Notes under the pieces: generated by a model | Database searches by the model: none | Seen by the model: only the letters and a program-made list of their open reading frames with translations | What the model was told of the DNA's origin: nothing | Shown here: positions 14,713 through 23,581 of the stretch, in pieces | Layout: each line of letters opens with the position of its first letter | Position numbering within the stretch: position 1 is the stretch's first letter | Assembly (NCBI GenBank): GCA_022710975.1 | Contig: JAKLGA010000002.1 | Coordinates: forward strand, 496,001-560,000 | Reading direction: 5' to 3' | Length of the DNA: 64,000 nucleotides | DNA from: Myxococcota bacterium | GTDB lineage: Bacteria; Myxococcota; B64-G9 | Made by a program: the position numbers and the translations under genes

Positions 14713-15747
14713 CTAGAAGTCGTCCTCGGTCCAGTCCTCGGCCTTGGCCTCGGGCTTGGCGCCGGACTTCTTCTCGGCCGGCTTGTCCTCGGCCTGGGGG
14801 CCCAGCAGCACCGAGACGGGCAGCAGCTCGACCAGGTCGATCTCGGCCAGGTAGGTGTCGTCGTTCTTCTCGCCCAGCAGGACCGAGGTGATCTTGAGCT
14901 CCAGGCTGGTGATGTTGCGCTTGTCCACGGTGAAGTAGCGCATCACCGGCTGGTTGGTGAAGCTCAGCTCCACCCGGTCGCCGTACAGCCCCAGGCCCAG
15001 GTCCTCGCCCAGGTCCACGTCGCTATCCGCGTCGTAGCGATCCTGGGCGGTCTCGACGGTGACCTCGGCCCGGTGGATGCGGTTGGAGTCGACCCACTGG
15101 CGCTTGCCGCGGAAGTCCCCGTGCAGTACGCCGATCAGCGCCAGGTGGACGGGCTTCTTGAAGGTCAGGGTGATGGACTCGTCCACCCCGGTGCCGTCCG
15201 CGCCCTCGGCCCAGGAGGTCTTCAGATCGCCGTCGAAGACGTTGGCGGCGGCCGCGCCGCCGCCCTTCAGCGTCGAGCTGGCCTTGATCTCCAGGCCGTC
15301 GAACGGTCCGCCCGGGTCCCCGCGCAGGAAGAAGTCCTTGCCGCGCTCGAGCAGCTTCGGGGTCTGCTGGTCGCCGGTGGCGGTCTTGCGCACCAGGTCG
15401 AGCTGCAACCCCCCACCCTTCAGCGCCACCTTGCGGGGGAAGACCTTGTCGAACATCGCGCACCAGGCCACCCGGTAGCCGTCCGCCGACGGGCTCAGCA
15501 CCAGCACGCCGCCACGCTGATCCACGGCGTCCTCGGGCTCGCGGAAGGCGACCAGCACCTCGCCGCGGCCGTCCCCGTCCAGATCGCCGTGCGCCACGTC
15601 GGTCACCACGTGGCGCTGGGTGATGCCGCGGAAGGGCTGCGACTTCTTGTAGGCGTCGTCGCCGTCCCCGGCAGCCGCCGGGGGAGGCAGGGCGAGCGCC
15701 GCGCAGAGCCCGAAAAGCGGCGCGAAGAGATGTCTCCGGCAGCGCAC
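14713..15747 (-). CDS. secreted protein with NADase-type glycan-binding (discoidin-like) domain
   Basis: 344 residues from GTG 15747. Sec signal peptide ending PPPAAAG (about residue 27), no lipobox. Near residues 52-66, HGDLDGDGRGEVLVA is an FG-GAP/dockerin-like calcium-binding loop. Residues about 153-290 (IKASSTL, then VFDGDLKTSWAEG and ITLTFKKPV) match the discoidin-like NADase-type glycan-binding domain. The C-terminal tail is Lys/Glu-rich and ends WTEDDF. It is probably exported and binds carbohydrate; target unknown. It lies just downstream of cheB but has its own strong promoter overlapping the cheB stop, so it is not necessarily part of the chemosensory system. Confidence 0.7.
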   Translation of the reverse strand: MRCRRHLFAPLFGLCAALALPPPAAAGDGDDAYKKSQPFRGITQRHVVTDVAHGDLDGDGRGEVLVAFREPEDAVDQRGGVLVLSPSADGYRVAWCAMFDKVFPRKVALKGGGLQLDLVRKTATGDQQTPKLLERGKDFFLRGDPGGPFDGLEIKASSTLKGGGAAAANVFDGDLKTSWAEGADGTGVDESITLTFKKPVHLALIGVLHGDFRGKRQWVDSNRIHRAEVTVETAQDRYDADSDVDLGEDLGLGLYGDRVELSFTNQPVMRYFTVDKRNITSLELKITSVLLGEKNDDTYLAEIDLVELLPVSVLLGPQAEDKPAEKKSGAKPEAKAEDWTEDDF

Positions 15748-15813
15748 CTTGGCATGCTCCCGCGCGGGCGACCCCGCGGGGTCCCCGCTGTTTCTCGGTC
15801 CTGTTCCGAGGGC

Positions 15814-15843
15814 ATGCTACGGCAGCCCCCCGACAACTGTCAA
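15814..15843 (-). promoter_or_regulatory. strong promoter overlapping the cheB stop codon
   Basis: On the minus strand, TTGACA (15838-15843, perfect consensus), 18-bp spacer, TAGCAT (15814-15819). The TGA of cheB (15840-15842) lies inside the -35 hexamer. Confidence 0.7.
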
Positions 15844-16946
15844 TGTTTTTGCCTGGTTCCGTCGGTCTGACGGCGCGCGAGCTCGTCGGCGAAGGCGCGG
15901 ATCTCGGAGGCCAGCTCGTCCAGCCTGCGGATGCGATCCACCGCCCCGGTGTCGATGGCCTCCCGCGGCATGCCGAAGATGACGGCGGTCTCCTCGGACT
16001 CGGCCAGGGTCCGGCCGCCGGCCGCCCTGACCTGGATGATCCCCTCCCGGCCGTCGGCGCCCATGCCGGTCATCAGGATGGCCAGGGTGCGCTCCCGCGC
16101 GCAGGCGGCCGCCGACAGGAACAGGGCGTCGATCGAGGGGACGTACAGGGCCCTGGAGTCCGGGCTGACTGGCCGCACGACCGCGCGCAGCACGCCGGCC
16201 TCCAGGCGCACGCTCAGGTGGTGGCCGCCAGGGGCCACCAGCACCTGGCCGGCGTCCACCGGGTCCCCGTCGCTGGCCTCCTTCACCCGCAGGGCCACCG
16301 CCCGGTGGAGCCGCTCGGCGAAGGCCCGGGTGAAGCCGGGCGGCATGTGCTGGGCGACCAGGAAGGCGAGCGGCACGTCGGCGGGCAGGTCGCGCAGTAC
16401 CGCCTGGAGGGCCGGCGGGCCCCCGGTGGACGCGCCGAGCACCACCAGGCCCAGCGGCGGGGCGCCCGGCGCGGCTTTCGGGCCGCTCTCGACCGGCTGG
16501 GGCGGAGGCGCGGCCGGGCGCGGCGCCGCGGGCCGCAGGGCGCGGACCAGGTTGATCTTGTCCAGCAGCTCGGCCTGGATGGCGATCAGCTCGGCCGTGG
16601 CGCCCACCCCCGGCTTGGCCACGAAGTCCAGCGCGCCCAGCTCCAGCGCGCGGAAGACGTTCTGCTGCTGGCTGTGGGAGCTGACCACCACGACCGGCGT
16701 GGGCAGCCGTGACATGAGCAGGCGCAGGAAGGTGAAGCCGTCCATGCGCGGCATCTCCAGGTCCAGGGTGATCACGTCCGGCCGGAGCAGCAGCGCGTCG
16801 CGCAGCGCCTCCTCGCCGTTCGAGGCCCGGCCGACCACCTCGACCTCGGGGCTGGCCTCCAGCATGCCGGCGATGGTCTGGCGGTTGTAGGCCGAGTCGT
16901 CCACCACCAGCACGCGCAGCCGGCGATCGCGGGGCGCGGCGCTCAC
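15840..16946 (-). CDS. cheB: CheB protein-glutamate methylesterase/deamidase
   Basis: 368 residues from GTG 16946, overlapping the cheR stop as GTGA. The N-terminal receiver has acidic pocket VVDDSAYNR and phosphoacceptor Asp62 (LDLEMPRMDG), with conserved Lys in FVAKPG. A Pro/Ala linker (about 138-163) leads to the methylesterase domain, whose catalytic triad is visible: Ser173 (GASTGG), His200 (VAQHMPPGFT) and Asp298 (GMGADG). It demethylates or deamidates receptor glutamates, opposing CheR, and is activated by CheA phosphotransfer. It is the last gene of the minus-strand chemosensory operon. All key residues are present, so it should be functional. Confidence 0.95.
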   Translation of the reverse strand: MSAAPRDRRLRVLVVDDSAYNRQTIAGMLEASPEVEVVGRASNGEEALRDALLLRPDVITLDLEMPRMDGFTFLRLLMSRLPTPVVVVSSHSQQQNVFRALELGALDFVAKPGVGATAELIAIQAELLDKINLVRALRPAAPRPAAPPPQPVESGPKAAPGAPPLGLVVLGASTGGPPALQAVLRDLPADVPLAFLVAQHMPPGFTRAFAERLHRAVALRVKEASDGDPVDAGQVLVAPGGHHLSVRLEAGVLRAVVRPVSPDSRALYVPSIDALFLSAAACARERTLAILMTGMGADGREGIIQVRAAGGRTLAESEETAVIFGMPREAIDTGAVDRIRRLDELASEIRAFADELARRQTDGTRQKH

Positions 16947-17845
16947 GGCAGCCTCCCGTCCGCTTCGCCGCCGTCCGGCCGGCGGTAGACCATGTCGTTC
17001 TTCAGGTGCACCAGCTCGAAGTCGGTGCTCACGTGCATCAGCGACTCGGAGTGCCCGAGCAGCAGGTAGCCGCGCGGCTGGAGCTTGTCGTAGAAGGAGT
17101 GCAGGACACTCAACCGCGCCGGCTTGTCGAAGTAGATCAGCACGTTGCGGCAGAAGATGGCGTCCACCCGGCCGACGAGCTGCAGCATCTCCTCGTCCAG
17201 CAGGTTGAGCTGGCCGAAGCTGACCATGGCGCGCAGCGAGGCCTCCACCTGGAAGCGGTCGCCCACCGGCTGGAAGTACCGCCGCAGGTAGAAGGGCTCC
17301 AGGCGCCGGAAGGACGAGCGGCTGTAGATGCCCTTGCGGGCCACCTGCAGCACGCGCCGTGAGATGTCGTTGCCGAAGATCTCCACGTCCCAGCCGACCG
17401 CCCGGGGCTCCTCGCGCACCAGCATGGCGATGGTGTAGGCCTCCTCGCCCGTGGAGCAGCCGGCCGACCACAGCCTGAGCCGGCGCTCGGCCCTGCGCCG
17501 CTCGAGCAGCTCGGGCAGGATCTCCTCCGAGAAGGCCCGGAGCTGGTAGTCCTCCCGGAAGAAGTAGGTCTCGTTGGTCGTCAGCAGCTCGATGATCTCC
17601 TCGAGCTCCACGCGGCGCTTGGCGTGGTACCGCAGGTGGCGGTGGTACTCGGTGAAGGACGGCAGGCCCAGCTCCTCGAGCCGCCCCTGCAGCCGCCGCT
17701 CGAGCAGGTAGGTCACGTCGTCCTGGAAGAAGATGCCGCAGTACGCGTGCACGATGTCCCGGATGATCCGGAACTCCTCCCGGTTCATCTCGACGCGCGG
17801 GCGAGCGAGCGGCGCGCCCCCCGAAGGCGGAGGCGCCTCATGCAT
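16943..17845 (-). CDS. cheR: CheR chemoreceptor methyltransferase
   Basis: 300 residues from ATG 17845, which overlaps the 3' end of the HEAT gene by 8 bp. The N-terminal helical domain (about 20-95, ending TTNETYFFRE) and the SAM-binding Rossmann domain with LWSAGCSTGEEAYT, IFGNDISRRVL, FGQLNLL and IFCRNVLIYFD are all typical. Methylates specific glutamates of the receptor for adaptation. There is no C-terminal TPR extension as seen in FrzF, so it is the short form. Its place between the HEAT protein and CheB makes an adaptation module for the operon's single receptor. Confidence 0.95.
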   Translation of the reverse strand: MHEAPPPSGGAPLARPRVEMNREEFRIIRDIVHAYCGIFFQDDVTYLLERRLQGRLEELGLPSFTEYHRHLRYHAKRRVELEEIIELLTTNETYFFREDYQLRAFSEEILPELLERRRAERRLRLWSAGCSTGEEAYTIAMLVREEPRAVGWDVEIFGNDISRRVLQVARKGIYSRSSFRRLEPFYLRRYFQPVGDRFQVEASLRAMVSFGQLNLLDEEMLQLVGRVDAIFCRNVLIYFDKPARLSVLHSFYDKLQPRGYLLLGHSESLMHVSTDFELVHLKNDMVYRRPDGGEADGRLP

Positions 17846-19865
17846 CCGGCTCCGCCTCCTTGGGCTTGATCAGCTGCTCCATGGCCTCGCGCACCAGCGC
17901 GTCCTGCTCCTCGGCCAGCCGGCCGGCCGCCGTCTGCAGCAGGACCGGATCGCGCAGCGTGCCCACCTTGTGGACGGCCGCCATGCGCACGTCCCAGCGC
18001 GCGTCGCTGAGCGCCGCGAACAGCGCCGTGCGCGCCGCGGGCAGGGGCCAGCGCTCGCACGCGCGCAGCGCCTCCTTGGCCACCTCGGCGTCGCTGTGGC
18101 GGCAGGCCAGCAGCCAGGCCTCGGTGTGGTTGCCCCAGCCCAGCCGGTTGAGCGCGCGCACCGCCTCGAGCGCCACCGCGCCATCCGCGCGCGCGGCGAA
18201 GGGCACGAGCTGCTCGGGGGCGACGCCGCTGCCCTCGGCCGAGAGCCCGGCCAGGGCCTCGTGCACCACCCAGGTGTCGGCGTCCCCGAGCGCCACCCGC
18301 AGGGCCTCGGCCGCCTCCGGGCCCGTGCGCCCCCCCAGCGCCCTGGCCGCCGTGGCGCGCACCTCGGGCTGCTCGTCGGCCAGGGCCCGGCGCAGGCGCT
18401 CGAGCACCTCGGGCCCCCCCACCCTGCCCAGCGCGCCCACCGCCAGCGCGCGGGTGCGCGGATCTCCCTGGGTCGCCAGCAGGGTGATCTGCGGCACGTC
18501 CGCGCGCCGTGCCATGGCGCACAGGACCATGGCGGCGTCCGCGCGGGCCTTCTCCTCGCCGCCCTCGAGCAGCGGCAGGATGGCGGCGCGCACCTCGCCG
18601 TGGAAACGCTCGGCCAGCCGGCCCAGGGCGGTCACGGCGCCCTGGCTGCCGACCTCGCCGCTGCGCCCGAGCAGACCGGCCAGGGCCGCCACGGCCTTCG
18701 GGCTGCCGATCGCACCCAGCGCGCGCTGGGCGGCGGCGGCCACCTCGGAGTCCTCGTGCAAGCACAGCTCCACGAGGCGCGGCAGGCACTCGGCCTGCCC
18801 GAACTGTCCCAGCGCCTCGATGGCCACGCCCAGCGCCGCGCGCCCCAGCGAGTCCAGGTACTCCAGCAGCGACGGGCTCACGCCCGGGCCGAGCGCCAGC
18901 AGCGCCTCCAGGGCGCGATCGCGCAGGCCCGGCTCCTCGGAGGCCTCCAGGGCCACGTGCAGCACCTCGGGCCGGCCGGTCCAGCCGAGCAGGCGCAGGG
19001 CCGCCGCGCGCACCTGGGGCTCCTCGGCGCCCACCATCTCCCCGAGGCGCTCGAAGATCTGGCCGTCGGAGCGCGCGGCCACCAGCCGCTGCAGCCTCGC
19101 GCGGCCCTCGGCGCCCGCGCGTTGCCAGCGGTCGTCGAGCGCCAGCGCGGCCGAGCCGCGCTCCACCCGCCCGCGCGCCACCAGGCCGTCGAGCAGCATG
19201 GCCTCCGCCTCGGGGGCCGGGCAGCGCCCCAGCAGCCGGCCGAGCTGCGCCCTGAGCGGACGCACGCCCGCGAGCCCGCGCAGGGCCTCCCAGGGCACCT
19301 CGGCGCCCAACCGGTCGAGCGCGTCCAGGGCCGCGATCTGCAGCTGCAGCTCGCCAGAGCCCAGCGCGCCGACCAGGTGCTCCAGGGCGCGCGCGTCCCC
19401 CAGGCGGCCGAGGGCCTCGGCCGCGGCGGCGCGCACGTTGCCGTCACCGTCGGCCAGGCGGGCCACCAGGGGCTCCAGCGCCCGGGCATCGCCAATCTCG
19501 CCCAGGATGTCGGCGGCGAACTTGCGCACGTCGGCGTCGGCGCCGGCCAGCGACCCCAGCAGGCCGTCCAGGGCGGGCGCGCCCAGGCGCACCAGCACCT
19601 CGGTGGCCGCGTTGCGCAGGCCGGCGTTGTCCTCCGAGGCCAGACAGCCGAGCAGCCCTCCGACCAGCTCCGCGCTGGCCGGGGCGGAGGCGAGCTGATC
19701 GCCGGCCGCCTTGCGCACGCGCCAGCTCGTGTCCCCGAGCGCCCGCAGGAGCGGGGCCAGGGGCGGCGTCTCGAACTCCGCCAGCCGGCGCACGGCCGCG
19801 TGCCGGATCTCCTCGATCGTGCTGTCCAGGGCGGCCAGCACCCTCTCCTGCTCCTGCGGTTTCAT
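17838..19865 (-). CDS. large HEAT-repeat protein within the chemosensory operon
   Basis: 675 residues from ATG 19865, overlapping the receptor stop as ATGA. The sequence is an almost unbroken solenoid of roughly 20 HEAT/PBS-lyase-like repeats of 30-32 residues, with recurring units such as ALGRLGDARALEHL, VRAAAAEALGRLG and VRKFAADILGEIGDA. No signal peptide, membrane span or catalytic motif, so it is probably a cytosolic scaffold. Translation is coupled to the receptor upstream and CheR downstream, implying fixed stoichiometry with the signalling array. HEAT proteins have, to my recollection, been reported in at least one Myxococcus xanthus chemosensory cluster; direct homology is not established here. 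Confidence 0.85.
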   Translation of the reverse strand: MKPQEQERVLAALDSTIEEIRHAAVRRLAEFETPPLAPLLRALGDTSWRVRKAAGDQLASAPASAELVGGLLGCLASEDNAGLRNAATEVLVRLGAPALDGLLGSLAGADADVRKFAADILGEIGDARALEPLVARLADGDGNVRAAAAEALGRLGDARALEHLVGALGSGELQLQIAALDALDRLGAEVPWEALRGLAGVRPLRAQLGRLLGRCPAPEAEAMLLDGLVARGRVERGSAALALDDRWQRAGAEGRARLQRLVAARSDGQIFERLGEMVGAEEPQVRAAALRLLGWTGRPEVLHVALEASEEPGLRDRALEALLALGPGVSPSLLEYLDSLGRAALGVAIEALGQFGQAECLPRLVELCLHEDSEVAAAAQRALGAIGSPKAVAALAGLLGRSGEVGSQGAVTALGRLAERFHGEVRAAILPLLEGGEEKARADAAMVLCAMARRADVPQITLLATQGDPRTRALAVGALGRVGGPEVLERLRRALADEQPEVRATAARALGGRTGPEAAEALRVALGDADTWVVHEALAGLSAEGSGVAPEQLVPFAARADGAVALEAVRALNRLGWGNHTEAWLLACRHSDAEVAKEALRACERWPLPAARTALFAALSDARWDVRMAAVHKVGTLRDPVLLQTAAGRLAEEQDALVREAMEQLIKPKEAEPDA

Positions 19866-22411
19866 GCCTTGGGCTCCCCCTCCCGCTGCAGCCTGCCCAG
19901 CCAGGCGCGCAGCGTCGCCAGGGCCTCCTTCAGGCGAGCGAGGCTCTCCATCGCGTCGAGCACCACGGCGCTCTCCTGGGACTGGGAGTCGCGCAGCTCC
20001 TCGGCCGCCTCGGCCACGTGGCTGACCCCCTGGCCCTGCTCGCTCATGGCCTTGGCGATGAAGCCGACCATCTCGTTCATGCGCTCCATGTTGCCGGCCA
20101 CGCCGGAGACGGCCTGGACCTGCTCGCTGGCGCTGCGGCCGATGAAGCGGGCGTCCTCGCGCATCTGCTCGGAGGTCCGATCCACGCGGGCGGTGGCCAG
20201 GGTCTGCTCCTCCATGGCCCGGCGGATGTCGCGCACCATGCTGGAGATCTCCCCCATGGACTGGGTGATGCGATGGGCCAGCTGGGTGTGCTCGCTGGTG
20301 TTGCGCGCCACCTCGCCGGTCCGCGCGCTCACCTGGGCCACGGCGGACTGGATCTGCGCCAGGGCCAGCCCGGCGTTCTGGGCCACCTGGGCGCCACGCC
20401 GCACCGTGCTGGTGCCGCGCTCGATGGCCTCCATGGCCATGCGCGAGTCGGCCTGGACGGTCTTGATGAGCGCGGCGATCTCCTTGGTCGAGGTGGCCGT
20501 CCGATCGGCGAGATCCTTGATCTCGTCGGCCACCACCCCGAAGGCACGGCCGTGCTCGCCGGCCGCGGCGGCGATGATGGCGGCGTTCAGCGCCAGCAGG
20601 TTGGTCTTCTCGGCCACGTCGCCGATCACCACCAGGATCTTGCCCACCTCGTCCATGCGCGTGCCCAGGCGGTGGATGACCTGGCGGGCCTCCTCGGTCA
20701 CCTTCTGGATCTCCTCGATGCCCACGATGGTCTCGCGCACCGACTGCACGCCCCGGCCGGCGGTGTCCGCCACGCCGTGGGTCAGCTCACGCGTCTCGCG
20801 CGTGGTCCCCTCGACCTGGCGGATGGCCGCGTCCATCAGCCCGATGGCGCCGACGGCGTCGGTGGCGCGGCGGGCGAGGTCCTCCACGTGCCCGGCCACC
20901 TCCTGGACGGAGCGCGCGATCTCGCGCATGGCCGAGGCGGTGTCGTCCATCATGCCCTGGAAGCTGGAGGCCGAGCCGGACACCTCGCGCACGCTCTGAT
21001 CGATCTCCATCAGCGCCGATGAGCAGTCCGAGGCCGAGCCGCGCAGGGCCTCCACCTGTTCGGTGATGCCCTGGATGGCGGAGCGCATCTCGATCACCGA
21101 GCTGGCCGTCTTCTCCGCGCTGGCCTGGCGCCCCTCGCCGCCCTGCCGCAGCCGGTCGAGGGGAGCCTGGCAGGCGACCATGCGCGCCTCGAGCTGCCCC
21201 AGCGCCTGGTGGCCGTCGGCGGCCAGGGTGCGCAGGTGCCCGCTCAGGCCGGCCACCGCCCGCTGCAGCTCGGCCACCTCGCCCTGCCCGCCCGCCACCA
21301 GCCCGGCATCCAGGTTGCCCTCCGAGGCCCGGCGCACCCGCTGGGTCAGATCGGTGAGCGGGCGCAGGCCCGAGGCGGTCACCGACCACATGAGCAGCAG
21401 GCCGAGCGCGGCCATCAGGCCGACGCCAAGCAGGATGGGCGGCAGCAGGCCGAGCGGGCCGCGGTTGACCTCCTCCACGTCTCCCACCCACACCAGCAGC
21501 CGCTGCTCGGTCAGCGGCCGGGCCAGGAACAGGAACGGCGCCTGCAGCTCCAGCCAGCTCCGCGCCTTCAGCGCGACGATGCGCTGCAGCCAGGTCTTGT
21601 CGGCGCGCACCTGGCCCGCCAGCACCTGGCCGCGGGCGCCGAGCACCAGCAGCTGGGTCCGGAGCTGCTGGCTGGAGAGGAGCTGCTCGAGGGCCGCGCC
21701 CGGCTCCAGATCGGGGCTCTTGCGCAGCAGGCCCTCGAGCTCCCGCTGCGCGCGCTCGACCGCGCCGTACCTGGCCGCCAGGAGCTCGTCCGCGCGCTGC
21801 AGCCGGAGGCGGCTGAGGACGATGGCGCCGAGCCCGCCCAGGCCGATCAGCGTCACCGCCAGCGCCGCGGCCGTCAGGCGCCGCGACAGGTGGCCGAAGG
21901 GCGCGCGCCAGCCCTCCCCGGGCGGCAGCAGGGCCTCCAGGCGGACGCGCAGCCCGGCCACCAGGCGGGTGTTGGCGCTGTAGCGCAGCAGCATGTCGGC
22001 CAGGGCGCCGGCCAGGCCCAGGTAGGCCAGCAGGTAGATCTGCCAGCCGTCCAGGCCAAACAACAGCGCCAGTAGCGCCACGGCGATCAGCGTCCCCAGG
22101 GTCCACAGCAGCAGCGAGGTGGCGCCGTCGCGGAAGGCGAACACGTCGAGCCCCCCCAGGGCCCGGCGCACCGAGGTCGGCTTGGCCTCCTCTCCGGCCG
22201 CGCGGCCGAGCAGCTTCGCGGCCGGCTCGAGCATCCAGCGCACCAGCCGGGTCTGCAGGAAGAACATGGGCGCGGCCAGGACGACGACGATCAGCGCGGC
22301 CCACAGGAAGATCCTCTCCAGGGCGCCGGACAGCAGGGCCACCAGGATGATGGTCGCGAGCGCCGACGAGAGCGCCAGCAGGTGGGCCCGCCTGTACTCC
22401 ATGACTTGCAT
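19862..22411 (-). CDS. methyl-accepting chemotaxis protein with multi-span N-terminus
   Basis: 849 residues from ATG 22411 (GTGGAG upstream; extensions into cheW rejected). The first 210 residues hold about five hydrophobic spans, not the usual one. A roughly 110-residue, probably periplasmic segment follows, then a further span (GLLPPILLGVGLMAALGLLL) and a HAMP-like stretch. The cytoplasmic signalling domain is long. Its hairpin tip near residue 610 reads EKTNLLALNAAI then IAAAAGEHGRAFGVVADEI: the usual Glu and Arg of IEAARAGE are replaced by Ile and Ala. The ligand is unknown. It is the only receptor in the operon. The C-terminus (EGEPKA) lacks a CheR-docking pentapeptide. Confidence 0.92.
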   Translation of the reverse strand: MQVMEYRRAHLLALSSALATIILVALLSGALERIFLWAALIVVVLAAPMFFLQTRLVRWMLEPAAKLLGRAAGEEAKPTSVRRALGGLDVFAFRDGATSLLLWTLGTLIAVALLALLFGLDGWQIYLLAYLGLAGALADMLLRYSANTRLVAGLRVRLEALLPPGEGWRAPFGHLSRRLTAAALAVTLIGLGGLGAIVLSRLRLQRADELLAARYGAVERAQRELEGLLRKSPDLEPGAALEQLLSSQQLRTQLLVLGARGQVLAGQVRADKTWLQRIVALKARSWLELQAPFLFLARPLTEQRLLVWVGDVEEVNRGPLGLLPPILLGVGLMAALGLLLMWSVTASGLRPLTDLTQRVRRASEGNLDAGLVAGGQGEVAELQRAVAGLSGHLRTLAADGHQALGQLEARMVACQAPLDRLRQGGEGRQASAEKTASSVIEMRSAIQGITEQVEALRGSASDCSSALMEIDQSVREVSGSASSFQGMMDDTASAMREIARSVQEVAGHVEDLARRATDAVGAIGLMDAAIRQVEGTTRETRELTHGVADTAGRGVQSVRETIVGIEEIQKVTEEARQVIHRLGTRMDEVGKILVVIGDVAEKTNLLALNAAIIAAAAGEHGRAFGVVADEIKDLADRTATSTKEIAALIKTVQADSRMAMEAIERGTSTVRRGAQVAQNAGLALAQIQSAVAQVSARTGEVARNTSEHTQLAHRITQSMGEISSMVRDIRRAMEEQTLATARVDRTSEQMREDARFIGRSASEQVQAVSGVAGNMERMNEMVGFIAKAMSEQGQGVSHVAEAAEELRDSQSQESAVVLDAMESLARLKEALATLRAWLGRLQREGEPKA

Positions 22412-22427
22412 CCGGTTTTTCTCCACG

Positions 22428-22946
22428 TCAGGCCTCGTCGCCGCGCCGGTCGTCGGGACCCGCCGGCGGGCTGTTGTCTCCCTCATCCCGGGAGAAGAAG
22501 GCCGGGCTCAGCACCCGCTTGAGGTTGAGCAGCAGCAGCAGCCGGTCGTGGTGCTGGCAGACCCCCAGGACGAGCCCGGGCTCCTGCCCCGCCCGCAGCC
22601 GCGGGGAGGGCCGGATCTGGCTGGACGGCAGGCGCACCACCTCCAGCACCTCGTCCACGCGGAAGCCCACCAGCTGGTTCTGCACCACGCAGATGACCAG
22701 CTTGGTGCGCTGGTGGTCCGCCAGGGCCGGCAGGCCCAGCCGGCTGCGCAGATCGACCACGGGGATGATCGCCCCGCGCAGGTTGAGCACGCCCTCCAGC
22801 AGGCCGGTGGCGTCCGGCACGGGCGTCAGCTTGGGCGGCCGGATGATCTCCCGGATGCGCATGATGTCGATGGCGTAGTCCTCGCTGCCCAGCCGGAAGG
22901 AGGCCAGCTGCACCAGGCTCGTCGGGTTGCCCGCCGGATCCGCCAT
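22428..22946 (-). CDS. cheW: CheW-like coupling protein (second copy)
   Basis: 172 residues from ATG 22946 with GAGGGG 8 bp upstream; a GTG at 22955 overlapping the previous stop (GTGA) is the alternative start. A single CheW domain: FRLGSEDYAIDIMRIREII, then LNLRGAIIPVVDLRSRLGL and LVGFRVDEVLEVV. The C-terminal 20 residues are charged and disordered-looking. Couples the receptor to CheA. It sits between the other CheW-like gene and the receptor, 16 bp before the receptor start. Having two different CheW proteins in one operon suggests distinct array positions, for example a ring or cap component; that is inference. Confidence 0.92.
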   Translation of the reverse strand: MADPAGNPTSLVQLASFRLGSEDYAIDIMRIREIIRPPKLTPVPDATGLLEGVLNLRGAIIPVVDLRSRLGLPALADHQRTKLVICVVQNQLVGFRVDEVLEVVRLPSSQIRPSPRLRAGQEPGLVLGVCQHHDRLLLLLNLKRVLSPAFFSRDEGDNSPPAGPDDRRGDEA

Positions 22947-22951
22947 GCCGC

Positions 22952-23581
22952 TCACCCCTCGGGCGACAGGACCGCGTGGTCCTGCCGCCGGCGTACGAAA
23001 CGATCGGCCGCCAACGCGGCGTGCAGGTCGAGCAGGGCCACGATCTCGTCGTCCTTCCGGCCCACGCCCATGACCGGCTCGACCTCGGGCCGCGCCCCGA
23101 ACGGGTGCGCCTCGATGTCGGCCTCGCCCAGCCGCAGGACGTGGTGCACCTCGTCCACCAGCAGGCCCACCAGCTCGCCGCCGCGCATGTAGACCAGCAC
23201 GCGCGAGCGCCGCGTCTGCGGGCTGGCCGGCTGCCGGAGCAGCATGCGCAGGTCCACCACCGGCACGATCGTGCCGCGCAGCGACAGCACGCCCAGGACA
23301 AAGGGCTCGGTGCGGGGCACCCGGGTGATCAGCGGCACCTTGATGATCTCGCGGATCTGGGCGATGGGCAGCGCGAAACGTTCCTCCGCCAGGCGGAAGC
23401 TCAGGTACTCCAGCACCCCGGCGCCGGTGTCGCCGCGCGCCTCGCCGAGCTCGCCCAGGCCCAGATCGCCGGCGTCCAGCTCCTCCGGATCGGCGAAGAA
23501 GTCGCGCAGGGCCGTCTCCAGGGCGGCCTGGGCCCTGGCACCGCCCGGCCGGCGGCGGGTGCGCTCGTCCGCGGGGCTCAC
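22952..23581 (-). CDS. cheW: CheW-like coupling protein with N-terminal extension (first copy)
   Basis: 209 residues from GTG 23581, overlapping the cheA stop as GTGA. The first 55 residues are an acidic, Ala/Gly/Arg-rich extension (RDFFADPEELDAGDLG) absent from ordinary CheW. The CheW domain follows: YLSFRLAEERFALPIAQIREII, LSLRGTIVPVVDLRMLL and LVGLLVDEVHHVL. The extension could be a partner-binding or regulatory tail. It is directly downstream of cheA and upstream of the shorter CheW gene, and probably links CheA into the array. Confidence 0.92.
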   Translation of the reverse strand: MSPADERTRRRPGGARAQAALETALRDFFADPEELDAGDLGLGELGEARGDTGAGVLEYLSFRLAEERFALPIAQIREIIKVPLITRVPRTEPFVLGVLSLRGTIVPVVDLRMLLRQPASPQTRRSRVLVYMRGGELVGLLVDEVHHVLRLGEADIEAHPFGARPEVEPVMGVGRKDDEIVALLDLHAALAADRFVRRRQDHAVLSPEG

